Assembly (NCBI GenBank): GCA_019309565.1
Contig: JAFDFZ010000029.1
Span: forward strand, 1-44,000
Direction of reading: 5' to 3'
DNA: 44,000 nt
From: Deltaproteobacteria bacterium
GTDB taxonomy: Bacteria > Desulfobacterota > Desulfobacteria > Desulfobacterales > SURF-15
How positions within the stretch are numbered: position 1 is the first letter of the stretch; each line of letters begins with the position of its first letter. Position numbers and translations under genes: made by a program. Shown here one piece after another: positions 33,894 to 43,019 of the stretch. The notes under the pieces were generated by a model. That model had not been told where the DNA came from and did not search any database. It saw nothing but the letters and a program-made list of their open reading frames with translations.

Positions 33894-34490
33894 ATGAAGG
33901 AAATGATAAAGATGGTCGTCGTTCTTACGGTATTGAGCGCCTTTTCCGGCAGCTTACTTGCCGCCATTCACCACAAATTGTCTGAGAGAATCGACTATCA
34001 GAAATTAAAATTCGTCCAAGGCCCTGCCATTAAAGAGATACTTGAAGGAACCTCCAATGATCCCCTTTCTGATCGCTTCAAATTAAACATCAATGGTGCT
34101 GAAAAAAGCTTTTTTGTTGGCGTATTTGATGGAAACCCGAATGCTGTGGCCTTTGAGACTTTTGGAAAAGGATACGGAGGGGAACTGGGTGTAATGGTTG
34201 GTATTGATATAACAAATGACAAGATCCTCGGTGTTAGAGTGACCACACACAGTGAGACACCCGGAATGGGGGCTCGTGCAAAAACCGACCTTGAGTTTGT
34301 AGAACAATTCAAAGGACAACCCATCGCCGAAACCTTTAAAGTGAGATCGGACGGCGGACAGGTGGATGCTCTATCAGGAGCCACTTTTACCTCACGAGGG
34401 GTTTCTGCTGCATTGACAGAAGCTGGAGAGCTATATCAAAAGCTGAAACCCAAAATTAAAGAAAAGTTGAAAAGCTACAAAAAAATGTAG
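33894..34490 (+). CDS. rnfG: RnfG, FMN-binding subunit
   Basis: The 198-residue protein has one N-terminal membrane anchor (about 6-25) and a periplasmic FMN-binding domain. The covalent flavin motif is intact: S161-G-A-T164 in DALSGATFTS, where T164 would carry FMN. ETPGMGAR near 121 is also typical. Flavinylation needs ApbE, which is not in the window. The gene starts one base after the rnfD stop, with AAAGGTG upstream. Confidence 0.94.
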   Translation: MKEMIKMVVVLTVLSAFSGSLLAAIHHKLSERIDYQKLKFVQGPAIKEILEGTSNDPLSDRFKLNINGAEKSFFVGVFDGNPNAVAFETFGKGYGGELGVMVGIDITNDKILGVRVTTHSETPGMGARAKTDLEFVEQFKGQPIAETFKVRSDGGQVDALSGATFTSRGVSAALTEAGELYQKLKPKIKEKLKSYKKM

Positions 34491-34499
34491 GAGAAAAAC

Positions 34500-35111
34500 A
34501 TGGCAAAACCGCTGGTCAAGGAATTTACGAAAGGACTCTGGGATGAAATACCCCCGTTTCGTCTGGTGCTTGGGCTTTGCCCCACCCTGGCGGTTACCAA
34601 AACCCTGGAAAACGGCATCGGTATGGGGGTGGCCACTACCTTCGTGTTGGTATTTTCCAATATTCTTGTATCCGCCCTGCGAAATGTAATCCCATCAAAG
34701 GTAAGAATCGCCAGCTTTATTCTGATAATCGCCACCTTTGTGATTGTGGCGGAGATTGTAACTCAAGCATTTGCCTATGAATTGTATCTGAAACTGGGTA
34801 TTTTTGTTCCACTTATTGTAGTTAACTGTATTATTCTTGGCCGGGCCGAGGCGTTCGCCTCCAAGTATGGAATCTTCCGATCTTTTCTGGACGGGCTGGG
34901 TATCGGAATCGGATTTACCCTTTCATTGGCAGTGTTGGGTGCCTTAAGAGAGGTTTTCGGCAGCGGAAATCTGACTCTATGGGAAGATATTGGAATTACC
35001 AATGTCTTTGGCTCTTCATTTCAACCATTTCGATTCATGATCGAAGCTCCCGGGGCCTTTGTGTGCCTTGGACTTATGCTGTGTATCATGAACATAATCG
35101 GGAAAAAATAG
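34500..35111 (+). CDS. rnfE: RnfE, membrane subunit
   Basis: The 203-residue protein has six membrane helices of the RnfA/E/NqrD/E fold. The two half-repeats carry GLCPTLAVT near residue 26 and VVNCIILGRAEAF near 102, whose Cys residues bind a membrane iron-sulfur cluster together with RnfA in known Rnf and Nqr structures. TAGGAG precedes the ATG, 10 bases after rnfG. Confidence 0.95.
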   Translation: MAKPLVKEFTKGLWDEIPPFRLVLGLCPTLAVTKTLENGIGMGVATTFVLVFSNILVSALRNVIPSKVRIASFILIIATFVIVAEIVTQAFAYELYLKLGIFVPLIVVNCIILGRAEAFASKYGIFRSFLDGLGIGIGFTLSLAVLGALREVFGSGNLTLWEDIGITNVFGSSFQPFRFMIEAPGAFVCLGLMLCIMNIIGKK

Positions 35112-35120
35112 GAGAAAACA

Positions 35121-35696
35121 ATGGGTGATTTACTTGTATTACTCATTAGCTGTGTGCTGGTAAATAATATCCTGCTTGCTCAGTATTTGGGAAATTGTCC
35201 GTTTCTCGGCACTTCCAAGAAGATGGAAACCGCTGTAGGAATGGCCATGGCAGTTGTGTTTGTCTTGGTGCTGGCGGGGGTTATCACGTGGGTGGTTGAT
35301 GTATATTTTTTAAGACCCTTTCAGTTGGAGTATCTGAAAACTGTTGCCTTTATTATCGTCATCGCATCACTGGTACAGTTCGTGGAAATGTTTTTAAAAA
35401 AAAGCATTCCAGCACTCTATTCCGGTCTGGGCATTTTTCTTCCGCTTATCACCACGAACTGTGCGGTATTTGGTGTGGCTCTTATCATTAGCCTTGCAGA
35501 ATATAACTTTCTACAGGCTCTGGTATCATCGTTCGCGTATGCCGTTGGATTTGGTCTGGCGCTGATTGTATTCGCCGGTGTTAGGGAACGCATTCTGCTG
35601 GCAAGGGTACCAAAACCTCTTCAGGACACTTCCATCGGCCTTGTAACGGCCGGAATGCTGTCCCTTGCATTTTTTGCCTTCAAAGGTATGGTCTAG
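35121..35696 (+). CDS. rnfA: RnfA, membrane subunit
   Basis: The 191-residue protein has six membrane helices, paralogous to RnfE in inverted topology. LVNNILLAQYLGNCPFLG near residues 13-30 and LPLITTNCAVFGVAL near 104-118 contain the conserved cluster-binding Cys. It follows rnfE by 9 bases with TAGGAG before the ATG. The set C-D-G-E-A-B is complete. Confidence 0.95.
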   Translation: MGDLLVLLISCVLVNNILLAQYLGNCPFLGTSKKMETAVGMAMAVVFVLVLAGVITWVVDVYFLRPFQLEYLKTVAFIIVIASLVQFVEMFLKKSIPALYSGLGIFLPLITTNCAVFGVALIISLAEYNFLQALVSSFAYAVGFGLALIVFAGVRERILLARVPKPLQDTSIGLVTAGMLSLAFFAFKGMV

Positions 35697-35799
35697 CCGG
35701 TTTGAAAGTTGTGATCAAGAAACAAAATTATCGATCCCCTGCCTCGAGCCCAAAGAAAATAGCAATCCTGTTTTTAAAAATAGCCCATGGAGGTTTGCT

Positions 35800-37872
35800 G
35801 TGACGGAAGCTGTTCTTTTCATGCTGGCTTTGGGTTTGACTTGTGGAACGGCACTCGGCATTGCGTCTAGAGTATTCTATGTATATGAAGATCCTCGAAT
35901 AGCGGAAGTGGAAGGTTATTTGGCCGGGGCAAACTGCGGCGGTTGTGGCTATGCGGGCTGTGCTGCCGCTGCTGCTGCTGTTGTCCATGGTGAAGCCAAG
36001 CCAAGTGTGTGTATCATCGGTGGAATGGAATCAGCCATCGGAGCTGCCAGGATAATGGGGCTTGATCCTGGAAGCATTGAACCTTTAAAATCACAGAATG
36101 CCTGTTCTGGTGGCAGCCGGGCGGAAGATAAATTCTATTACCTTGGAATCCACAGTTGCCACGCTCTTGCAATCTTCTATGGAGGAAAACGGGTATGTCA
36201 TATCGGATGCCTGGGTTTGGGTGATTGCATAAGGGCCTGCAATTTCGACGCCCTCCATATGGGAAAGAAAGGTTTTCCCGTTGTTGATGAATCAAAGTGT
36301 GTGGGGTGCGGTGCGTGTGAAAAGGCCTGCCCCAAAAACATTCTGACTGTCAGAACTATGTCCCAACGGCTGCTTCACTTCAACCGGGAAGACGACGCTC
36401 TGGCGCCGTGCAGCCAGACATGCCCGGCAGAAATCGATATTCCGAAATATATTGCTCAAATCAAGATGGGGGACTACCAGGGTGCGGTCAATACCATGCG
36501 GGAGCGGAATCCCCTGCTTTTGGTCTGCGGCCGCGTGTGCCCTCATCCGTGCGAAGATTACTGCCGAAGGGGCATAGAAGACGAATCGGTTTCAATCAAC
36601 CAGCTCAAACGATTTGTGGCAGACTTAGAGATGCACTCAGGCCGCCGATACCCGATTCCCTGCGCGCCGTCCACCGGAAAACGGGTTGCCGTCATCGGCG
36701 CCGGCCCTGCAGGGTTAAGCTGCGCCTATTTTCTTCGCAGACTGGGACATGATGTAACCATATTCGAAGCTATGCTGGAACTTGGGGGTATGTTGAGATA
36801 CGGCATCCCCGAATACAGACTTCCGAAAAAAGTCCTCGATTTTGAGATTGCCGGTATATTGAACCTTGGCATTGAGGTTAAAACGAACGTGAAGTTCGGT
36901 ACTGATATCACTCTTAATTCCCTGACTTCGGATGGTTACGAAGCCGTGTTTCTGGGTATCGGAGCATGGAAAGATTTTCGGCTTCAAGTAGAGGGGGAAG
37001 ACCTTGAAGGTTGCTATACGGGAATCGATTTTCTTTCAAGGGTCGGCCTCGGGGAACCGGTTCCCATCGGACGCAGATGTGCGGTGATCGGCGGCGGTAA
37101 TACCGCCATTGATTGTGCCCGTACACTGGTCCGCCTTGGAGCCGAAGAAGTGTTTATCATATATCGAAGGACCAGAAAGGAAATGCCCGCCAATGAAGTG
37201 GAGATCGAAGCCGCGGAGGCCGAAGGGGTTCAGTTCCATTTCCTGGCTGCACCCGTTAGAGTTATCGGAAACAGGGACGGCAAGGTAACACACCTGGAAT
37301 ACATCAAAATGAAGCTGGCAGAGCCCGATGCCAGCGGCAGACGTCGGCCGGTGCCCATCAAAGGCTCTGAAACACTGATGGCACTGGATATGATTATCAC
37401 CGCCATCGGTCAGAGCCCCGACCTGTCATTCAAGCAAGGATCAGGGGAACTTTCAAATTTTAAAACAACTCGATGGAACACCATTGAAACAGTGCATCCC
37501 GAAACATTACAAACCAGTATTCCCTATGTGTTCGCAGGGGGGGATGCGGCCACCGGCCCTTCGCTGGTGGTTGATGCCATCGGAGCCGGAAGAAGAGCCG
37601 CAAGGGCCATCGATCAGTATCTGAATCAGAAGCAGGTTTCACCGCCGGAAAGATCCCTGTATAAAAAACACATCCCGGAATCCCTTTTCAAAAGCGTAGA
37701 AGGCGTAAAACACATACCTCGAATTAGAATGCCCGAATTGCCGGTACAGGAGCGCATCAATTCATTCGATGAGGTGGATCTTGTGATCAGCGAAACACAG
37801 GCATTGCAGGAATCCCGTCGGTGCCTTAGCTGCTGTAGGATTTGTTACGATAAGGATAAAGATGCTGCATAG
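35800..37872 (+). CDS. rnfB: RnfB fused to a GltD/NfnB-like NAD(P)H flavoprotein
   Basis: The 690-residue protein joins two modules. Residues about 1-180 are RnfB: one membrane helix (VTEAVLFMLALGLTCGTALG), the GANCGGCGYAGC cluster (C46, C49, C54, C71), and two ferredoxin-like clusters, one with CLGLGDC and one with C167/C170/C173/C177. Residues about 200-650 are a glutamate-synthase small-chain-like reductase: N-terminal Cys set (C204, C208, C243, C247, C251, C255), FAD motif GAGPAG near 300, NAD(P)H motif GGGNTA near 431 followed by YRRTRKEMPA, and a FAD-binding FAGGDAATG near the end. A Cys-rich tail (CLSCCRIC) closes it. The frame is open from 35665, but GGAGG at 35789-35793 precedes GTG 35800, which gives the normal RnfB membrane start. 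RnfB normally accepts ferredoxin; the fused part should react with NADPH or NADH. It is convergent with the pseudouridine synthase gene, 4 bases apart. Confidence 0.92.
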   Translation: MTEAVLFMLALGLTCGTALGIASRVFYVYEDPRIAEVEGYLAGANCGGCGYAGCAAAAAAVVHGEAKPSVCIIGGMESAIGAARIMGLDPGSIEPLKSQNACSGGSRAEDKFYYLGIHSCHALAIFYGGKRVCHIGCLGLGDCIRACNFDALHMGKKGFPVVDESKCVGCGACEKACPKNILTVRTMSQRLLHFNREDDALAPCSQTCPAEIDIPKYIAQIKMGDYQGAVNTMRERNPLLLVCGRVCPHPCEDYCRRGIEDESVSINQLKRFVADLEMHSGRRYPIPCAPSTGKRVAVIGAGPAGLSCAYFLRRLGHDVTIFEAMLELGGMLRYGIPEYRLPKKVLDFEIAGILNLGIEVKTNVKFGTDITLNSLTSDGYEAVFLGIGAWKDFRLQVEGEDLEGCYTGIDFLSRVGLGEPVPIGRRCAVIGGGNTAIDCARTLVRLGAEEVFIIYRRTRKEMPANEVEIEAAEAEGVQFHFLAAPVRVIGNRDGKVTHLEYIKMKLAEPDASGRRRPVPIKGSETLMALDMIITAIGQSPDLSFKQGSGELSNFKTTRWNTIETVHPETLQTSIPYVFAGGDAATGPSLVVDAIGAGRRAARAIDQYLNQKQVSPPERSLYKKHIPESLFKSVEGVKHIPRIRMPELPVQERINSFDEVDLVISETQALQESRRCLSCCRICYDKDKDAA

Positions 37873-37876
37873 GCGT

Positions 37877-38815
37877 TTATACCTTTTCTTTCCTTAAACA
37901 TTGGATCACCCGTTCCATATCCTTTGGGATGGGGGACTTAAAATTAAGCCATTGTTCTGTTACCGGGTGCACAAAACCAAGCTGCCAGGCGTGAAGCATC
38001 TGTCTTGAAACAGACAGTCGTTTCTTAATCGTTCGGTCACGGCAATAAACCGTATCTCCGATAACAGGGTGATGAATGGCCCAGCAATGAACCCGAATCT
38101 GGTGGGTACGGCCGGTCTTCATCTCCAGCTGCAGTAAGGTTACCTCTTTAAACCTCTCACGAACCCTCCAAACCGTTTCTGCCATGCGCCCCTTTTGCGT
38201 AACCGTTGACATCATTTTTCGATGAAAGGGATGTCTGCCAATGGGAAGATTTATGTGGCCGGCTCTCTCTGTGATCTCGCCTTTCACCAGTGCAAGATAG
38301 GTTTTTTTCACCCGCCTCGACTTGAACTGATCGGCCAGGTGCCGGTGAACAGAAGCTTGCTTCGCTACCACAAGTGCTCCCGAGGTGTCTTTGTCAAGCC
38401 GGTGTACGATACCCGGTCTAAGAGGGATGCCAACGCCTGCAATTGAAGGGCAGTGATACAGAAGCCCGTTGACCAGCGTTCCGGTATGATGACCGGGAGC
38501 AGGATGAACGACAACCCCAGGTGGTTTGTTGATAACGATAAGATATGGATCTTCATACAGGACATGAAGCTCCATCGGTTCGGGTTTGAACGCAACGGGA
38601 TCCGGGGGTGGAATGATCCCCTTAACTTCATCACCTGCCTTCAGACGGTAGCCAGGCTTCTTAAAACCGCCGCAAACCGTCACATGACCTTTGCGGATCA
38701 GATCGGTCGCCAAAGATCGAGAAAGACCCGATAGGCGTGAGCAGAGAACCACATCCAGACGCCGTTCGACCTCGTTAATATCCACATTGAATCGAAAGGT
38801 GCCGCTTACGGGCAT
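37877..38815 (-). CDS. RluA-family pseudouridine synthase (RluD-like)
   Basis: The 312-residue protein has an N-terminal S4 RNA-binding domain (about 15-75) and the RluA-family catalytic domain with HRLDKDTSG near residue 140, whose first Asp is the nucleophile, followed by KTYLALVKG and KTGRTHQIRVH near 233. RluD, the closest type by length, modifies helix 69 of 23S rRNA; without comparison the exact site is not certain. The gene is 14 bases after carD. Confidence 0.93.
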   Translation of the reverse strand: MPVSGTFRFNVDINEVERRLDVVLCSRLSGLSRSLATDLIRKGHVTVCGGFKKPGYRLKAGDEVKGIIPPPDPVAFKPEPMELHVLYEDPYLIVINKPPGVVVHPAPGHHTGTLVNGLLYHCPSIAGVGIPLRPGIVHRLDKDTSGALVVAKQASVHRHLADQFKSRRVKKTYLALVKGEITERAGHINLPIGRHPFHRKMMSTVTQKGRMAETVWRVRERFKEVTLLQLEMKTGRTHQIRVHCWAIHHPVIGDTVYCRDRTIKKRLSVSRQMLHAWQLGFVHPVTEQWLNFKSPIPKDMERVIQCLRKEKV

Positions 38816-38829
38816 ATGGTTTAAAAAAG

Positions 38830-39360
38830 CTAGCTGCCGGACCCAAAAAGTGACTGGATTTCAGAGATAATGGTTGATTCGTCCGTTTTTTTTGCCGTTG
38901 ACAGCTCCTTTACCAGTAACAGTTGAGCCGTATCATACAGCTTGCGCTCTCCGAACGAAAGGTCTTTGGTAAGTTTCAAAAGCGATAAGTCCCTGAAAAC
39001 CTCTGCTACATCATAGAGAGAACCGGTTTTGATTTTCTCCATGTACTCTCTGTACCGCCGGTTCCATGTTTGGTTTTCATTGGACGCTTCCTGTTTTTGT
39101 CTCATGATATCATAGATTTTCGGAATATCCTCTTCATCGATGATACCCCTTAGGCCTACCGACTCGACATTCCGGGTGGGAATCATGATCACCATGCTGC
39201 TTTCGAGCACTTTCATGATGTAAAAATCATGTTTTTCACCATTGACAACCTTGCTCTCTATTGCTTCGATCCGCCCTACGCCGTGGGCGGGATAGACGGC
39301 AAGATCGCCTGCACGGAATTGCCGATGACCCTGTTTGGTTAAATCTGATTTCGCCTCCAT
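38830..39360 (-). CDS. carD: CarD-family RNA polymerase-binding regulator
   Basis: The 176-residue protein has the CarD/CdnL N-terminal Tudor-like RNA polymerase interaction domain (about 15-75: GDLAVYPAHGVGRIEAIE, then MVIMIPTRNVESVGLR) and a C-terminal helical domain (about 80-165, NRRYREYMEKI, LSFGERKLYDTA) that contacts promoter DNA in known members. It stabilises open complexes at promoters. It has its own promoter behind the hppA terminator. Confidence 0.92.
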   Translation of the reverse strand: MEAKSDLTKQGHRQFRAGDLAVYPAHGVGRIEAIESKVVNGEKHDFYIMKVLESSMVIMIPTRNVESVGLRGIIDEEDIPKIYDIMRQKQEASNENQTWNRRYREYMEKIKTGSLYDVAEVFRDLSLLKLTKDLSFGERKLYDTAQLLLVKELSTAKKTDESTIISEIQSLFGSGS

Positions 39361-39429
39361 CCCTCTCCATATCCTCTTCGTTAAAAAGGTTATCAGAAAA
39401 ACTTGGTTCAGCGTTCGGAAAATATTATA

Positions 39430-39458
39430 TTTATACCATCTATGCCGTAAACAATCAA
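39430..39458 (-). promoter_or_regulatory. Promoter of carD
   Basis: On the minus strand TTGATT (39458-39453), a 17-base spacer and TATAAA (39435-39430) make a plausible sigma-70 promoter. A TATAAT overlaps just downstream. It lies immediately after the hppA terminator and about 70 bases before the carD ATG, so carD can be transcribed independently. Confidence 0.55.
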
Positions 39459-39460
39459 TA

Positions 39461-39499
39461 AAAAAGGATTGGCGAATATATCTTCAACCAATCCTTTTT
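39461..39499 (-). terminator. Rho-independent terminator of hppA
   Basis: A perfect 12-bp stem (AAAAAGGATTGG / CCAATCCTTTTT, loop of 15) lies 24 bases after the hppA stop. The 3' arm ends in a T-run on the minus strand, and the A-run on the other side makes it T-rich in the opposite direction too. Confidence 0.8.
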
Positions 39500-39523
39500 A
39501 AGGTCTATAGCCTATATGGTGCT

Positions 39524-41536
39524 TTAGAGCAAAAAGGGTACCATTAACAACGCAACCACATTGAGTATCTTAATCATCGGATTAATAGCAGGGCCTGCGG
39601 TATCCTTATATGGATCCCCCACCGTATCCCCGGTCACAGCCGCCTTGTGGGCATCACTGCCTTTGCCGCCAAGATGGCCGTCTTCGATATATTTCTTGGC
39701 GTTATCCCATGCAGCACCTCCGGTGGTCATGGAAATTGCTACAAACAGCCCGGTAACGATGCTTCCGATAAGCACCCCTCCCAAAGCGACCTTGCCCAAA
39801 AACAACCCCACTACGATGGGCGCGGCAACCGGCAAAAGGGCCGGGACTATCATCTCTTTTAAGGCGAATTTGGTGACGATATCCACACAGGTGCGATAGT
39901 CGGGTTTTGCAGTGCCTTCCATGATGCCCGGTATTTCACGAAATTGTCGCCGAACCTCTTCTACAACTGCACTGCCGGCATTGCCGACTGCCTTCATGGC
40001 GATGGAGGCGAACAAGTAAGGCAGCAACCCGCCGATGAATAGCCCGACGATGACGTTCACATCGCTCAGCTCGAATTCAAATGTCACGCCCTCTCCACCC
40101 TTGAGCGCAAATTCCTGTACATAAGAAGCAAAAAGCACAAGTGCAGCCAGACCGGCGGAACCGATGGCATAACCTTTTGTAACGGCTTTGGTGGTATTTC
40201 CAACGGCATCCAAAGGATCTGTTACGGCTCTAACGCTCTCGTCCATATCCGCCATCTCTGCAATGCCCCCGGCGTTATCCGTGATGGGGCCGTATGCATC
40301 GATGGCAATCACCATTCCTGTCATGGAAAGCATAGACATGGCCGCCATGGCAATGCCATACAGCCCTGCGAAGCTGTGTGCGATTAAAATGGCCAAACAA
40401 ATGGCGATTACAGGAGCTGCAGTCGCCTGCATGCTTACCGCAAGTCCGGCGATAATGTTTGTGGCGGGTCCCGTTGTAGAGGCTTCGGCAATGGAGATGA
40501 CCGGCTGACGAATGCCCGTGTAATATTCGGTGATGATTACAATTACCACTGTCAGCACCAGTCCGACTAGTGCTGCATAATACATATAGGTTGCCGGTTG
40601 ATCGCCCACGCCCACCATCAGTTTCTTTGTAGCATAGTAGAACCCGATGGCAGACAGAAAAGCAGCCCCGCCCATCCCTTTGTATAGGGCGCCCATGATA
40701 TATTCGCTCTTTCCCAGTCTTACGAAAGCCATGGCAATCATAGAGGCGATAATCGAGATGGCACCTAACACAAGGGGAAATTCCACGGCAATCGATTTGT
40801 CCGGATAGATAAGATGGCCCAGCAACATGGCCGCCACCGCGGTGACAGCGTAAGTTTCGAAAAGATCCGCCGCCATACCTGCACAGTCCCCTACATTATC
40901 CCCCACGTTATCTGCAATAACTGCCGGATTTCTTGGATCATCCTCCGGAATACCGGCTTCTATCTTCCCTACAAGATCGGCTCCCACATCCGCTCCCTTT
41001 GTATAGATGCCTCCGCCCAAGCGGGCGAAAATTGAGATGAGGCTTCCCCCGAATCCAAGCGCCACAAGAGCCACCACATCGTGGGTAATCGTGTAATACC
41101 CGGCCACTGCAGTCAATGCCAGCCCGGCTACAATCATACCTGTTACAGACCCTCCTTTGAAGGCCATGGATAAACCGGCGGCAAGACCCTTCTTGGCGGC
41201 TTCTGCAGTTCTCACATTACCGATAACAGAAACACGCATTCCCACGTATCCGGCCACATACGATGCAGCAGCTCCAAGAAGGAAACCGATTGCGGTCTTC
41301 ACTCCCAGCAAAGCAAGAATAATCACGAAGATGATGATCCCGGCCACCAACACACTCTTTAGTTGACGATTCAGATAAGCAATTGCGCCCTCTTTGATGG
41401 CATTGGCAATTTCCTGCATTTTATCATCCCCTGCAGGAGCGCTTTTTACAATCCCGGCGATAATAATGGAATAAAGCACCCCGGCGATGCCAACCAGTGT
41501 ACAAATCAACGGTAAATTGCTTGTTACAGATTCCAT
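39524..41536 (-). CDS. hppA: Membrane-bound proton-pumping pyrophosphatase, K+-independent type
   Basis: The 670-residue protein has about 16 membrane helices. The pyrophosphate site motif DVGADLVGK lies at about 183-191, followed by [19 protein letters not shown] (209-227). The C-terminal site has the second DxxxD-type loops ([10 protein letters not shown], then [21 protein letters not shown]). In GNTTKA the Lys is at position 450; K+-independent H+-pumping enzymes have Lys there, while K+-dependent ones have Ala. It hydrolyses cytoplasmic pyrophosphate, for example from sulfate activation or biosynthesis, and exports protons. GGAGGAG precedes the ATG, inside the 3' end of pth, which it overlaps by 13 bases. 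Confidence 0.96.
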   Translation of the reverse strand: MESVTSNLPLICTLVGIAGVLYSIIIAGIVKSAPAGDDKMQEIANAIKEGAIAYLNRQLKSVLVAGIIIFVIILALLGVKTAIGFLLGAAASYVAGYVGMRVSVIGNVRTAEAAKKGLAAGLSMAFKGGSVTGMIVAGLALTAVAGYYTITHDVVALVALGFGGSLISIFARLGGGIYTKGADVGADLVGKIEAGIPEDDPRNPAVIADNVGDNVGDCAGMAADLFETYAVTAVAAMLLGHLIYPDKSIAVEFPLVLGAISIIASMIAMAFVRLGKSEYIMGALYKGMGGAAFLSAIGFYYATKKLMVGVGDQPATYMYYAALVGLVLTVVIVIITEYYTGIRQPVISIAEASTTGPATNIIAGLAVSMQATAAPVIAICLAILIAHSFAGLYGIAMAAMSMLSMTGMVIAIDAYGPITDNAGGIAEMADMDESVRAVTDPLDAVGNTTKAVTKGYAIGSAGLAALVLFASYVQEFALKGGEGVTFEFELSDVNVIVGLFIGGLLPYLFASIAMKAVGNAGSAVVEEVRRQFREIPGIMEGTAKPDYRTCVDIVTKFALKEMIVPALLPVAAPIVVGLFLGKVALGGVLIGSIVTGLFVAISMTTGGAAWDNAKKYIEDGHLGGKGSDAHKAAVTGDTVGDPYKDTAGPAINPMIKILNVVALLMVPFLL

Positions 41537-42147
41537 TCTTCTCCTCCATCCATGCTTAAGATCAAGTTTCTCTTGGTGTTAAACCTGTTCATTGCTTCCT
41601 TTGTTCCTTTAACCAGAACCGTAATCACGGCATCCCGAGCCCTTTCGATAATCCGGGCCAGAATCTTTTTTTCGGTAGCGCTGAATGCCCCCAAAACATG
41701 TTCCGTAACTGTCGCTTCGGAAGCCGAGCGCCCGATACCTATCCGAATGCGAGGAAACTCATCGCATCCAAAAGCATCGATAATCGATCTCAATCCTTTG
41801 TGTCCGCCATCTCCTCCTTTCTCTTTGATTTTTAATCTTCCATATGCTAGGTCTATGTCATCGTGAATCACCAGCATATCCCTGCTTGAAATCTTAAAGC
41901 GCTTCGCCATTTTTTTCACAGATGGGCCGCTTCTGTTCATATATGCCATGGGTTTAACGATGATAACCCGCTTGCCTTCAATAACGCCCTGTCCATATAC
42001 CGAGTCAAACGCACTTTTGTGAAGCGGAATCGAATATGCCGCCGCAACCTCATCAGCAACCATAAAACCGGCATTATGTCGTGTCTGGGCATAGGCATCC
42101 CCCGGATTTCCCAGCCCCACAATCAGCCATAATCCCTGTGAATCCAT
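41524..42147 (-). CDS. pth: Peptidyl-tRNA hydrolase
   Basis: The 207-residue protein has LIVGLGNPG at the start with N14, catalytic H24 in TRHNAGF, N71 in MNRSG, and D97 in IHDDID. The usual GGHNG motif reads GGHKG (K117), a substitution at a substrate-contact position. It releases peptides from peptidyl-tRNA. It is preceded by a terminator after rplY and followed by hppA in overlap, so hppA is likely translated from the same transcript. No promoter stands out in the 60 bases before the ATG. Confidence 0.94.
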   Translation of the reverse strand: MDSQGLWLIVGLGNPGDAYAQTRHNAGFMVADEVAAAYSIPLHKSAFDSVYGQGVIEGKRVIIVKPMAYMNRSGPSVKKMAKRFKISSRDMLVIHDDIDLAYGRLKIKEKGGDGGHKGLRSIIDAFGCDEFPRIRIGIGRSASEATVTEHVLGAFSATEKKILARIIERARDAVITVLVKGTKEAMNRFNTKRNLILSMDGGEEWNL

Positions 42148-42218
42148 GGATCGTATTAGCAGATCTTGTTCCCCGGTTGGAATAACCTCCTTTAAGGCTT
42201 AATCAAAGCAAAAAATCA

Positions 42219-42266
42219 GCGATTTAGATCCTTCCATCCGCCACCAGCGGAACAGATCTAAATCGC
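42219..42266 (-). terminator. Rho-independent terminator after rplY
   Basis: A perfect 12-bp stem (GCGATTTAGATC / GATCTAAATCGC) encloses a second 5-bp stem (TCCGC/GCGGA). On the minus strand it is followed by TGATTTTTT. It lies 67 bases after the rplY stop and separates prs-rplY from pth-hppA, perhaps only partly. Confidence 0.8.
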
Positions 42267-42332
42267 CTCCTGATGAATATCACGCGGTAGAGGTGGTTAT
42301 TGAACTTAAGTTCGTTTCGCTCAACAACTACC

Positions 42333-42989
42333 CTATTCTTCAGATTCTGTTTCAGGTGTCCCTTCTACTCCTTTTTGGGCTTCTTCTTCACCTTCGACTT
42401 CCTCCTCGGTCACCACCTCGGCTTCTACCTTTGGAGCTACAACCGTAATCACCGTAAAATTTGTATCTGCCGGTATCTCCACGTTTTCACCTCGCGGAAT
42501 ATCCTCCACGTGAATCGCATCGCCTATGTCAAGATGGCTGATGTCAATTTCAAATTTTTCTGGGATACTGGAAGGCAGACACAAAACCTCCAACTCGCGC
42601 CGGATAACCTGAAGAATTCCGCCGTTTTCAACGCCTTTGGCTTTACCCAAAGGCACCACAGGGACGCTTACCCTAATTTTCCGATCCATCGCCACTTCAT
42701 AAAAATCAACATGAAGAAAATTGCGCGTTACTGGATTGGCCTGAAGTTCCTTGATCATGGCCGTTCGCTTTCTGTTTCTACCGTTTTGGATGATTAGGTT
42801 CAACAAAAGTTGACTGACCTGGCGACCCTTCACCACCCCTTCAAGTTCATTCTTATCTACAGAAAGCAGCACGGGCTTCTGTCCCGGACCGTAAAGTACG
42901 GCGGGAATTCGTCCGTGACGTCGCAATGCTCTGGCGGGCCCGTTTCCTGTTGTTTTTCTGATCTGCGTCTTAAGCTCGATGATTTCCAA
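42333..42989 (-). CDS. rplY: 50S ribosomal protein L25 / general stress protein Ctc
   Basis: The 218-residue protein has the L25 5S rRNA-binding domain (about 1-95, RALRRHGRIPAVLYGPGQ) and the long TL5/CTC C-terminal beta domain (about 96-190), ending in an acidic tail of mostly Glu (about 192-218). The start is TTG at 42989, with AGGGGGTGGG about 6 bases upstream; no in-frame ATG fits the family start better. It lies 30 bases after prs, a common pairing. Confidence 0.94.
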   Translation of the reverse strand: MEIIELKTQIRKTTGNGPARALRRHGRIPAVLYGPGQKPVLLSVDKNELEGVVKGRQVSQLLLNLIIQNGRNRKRTAMIKELQANPVTRNFLHVDFYEVAMDRKIRVSVPVVPLGKAKGVENGGILQVIRRELEVLCLPSSIPEKFEIDISHLDIGDAIHVEDIPRGENVEIPADTNFTVITVVAPKVEAEVVTEEEVEGEEEAQKGVEGTPETESEE

Positions 42990-43019
42990 AAATACCCACC
43001 CCCTTTAACCAGCTATTTT

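Noticed and set aside
35665..35799. RnfB start 45 codons earlier.
   Set aside because: The extension overlaps the rnfA end and has no RnfB similarity; GGAGG before GTG 35800 fits the family's membrane start.
42181..42194. A strong AAAGGAGG before pth with an in-frame ATT 12 codons upstream of the ATG, suggesting an AUU start.
   Set aside because: Only two bases separate GGAGG from ATT, too short for initiation, and the ATG gives the normal family start.
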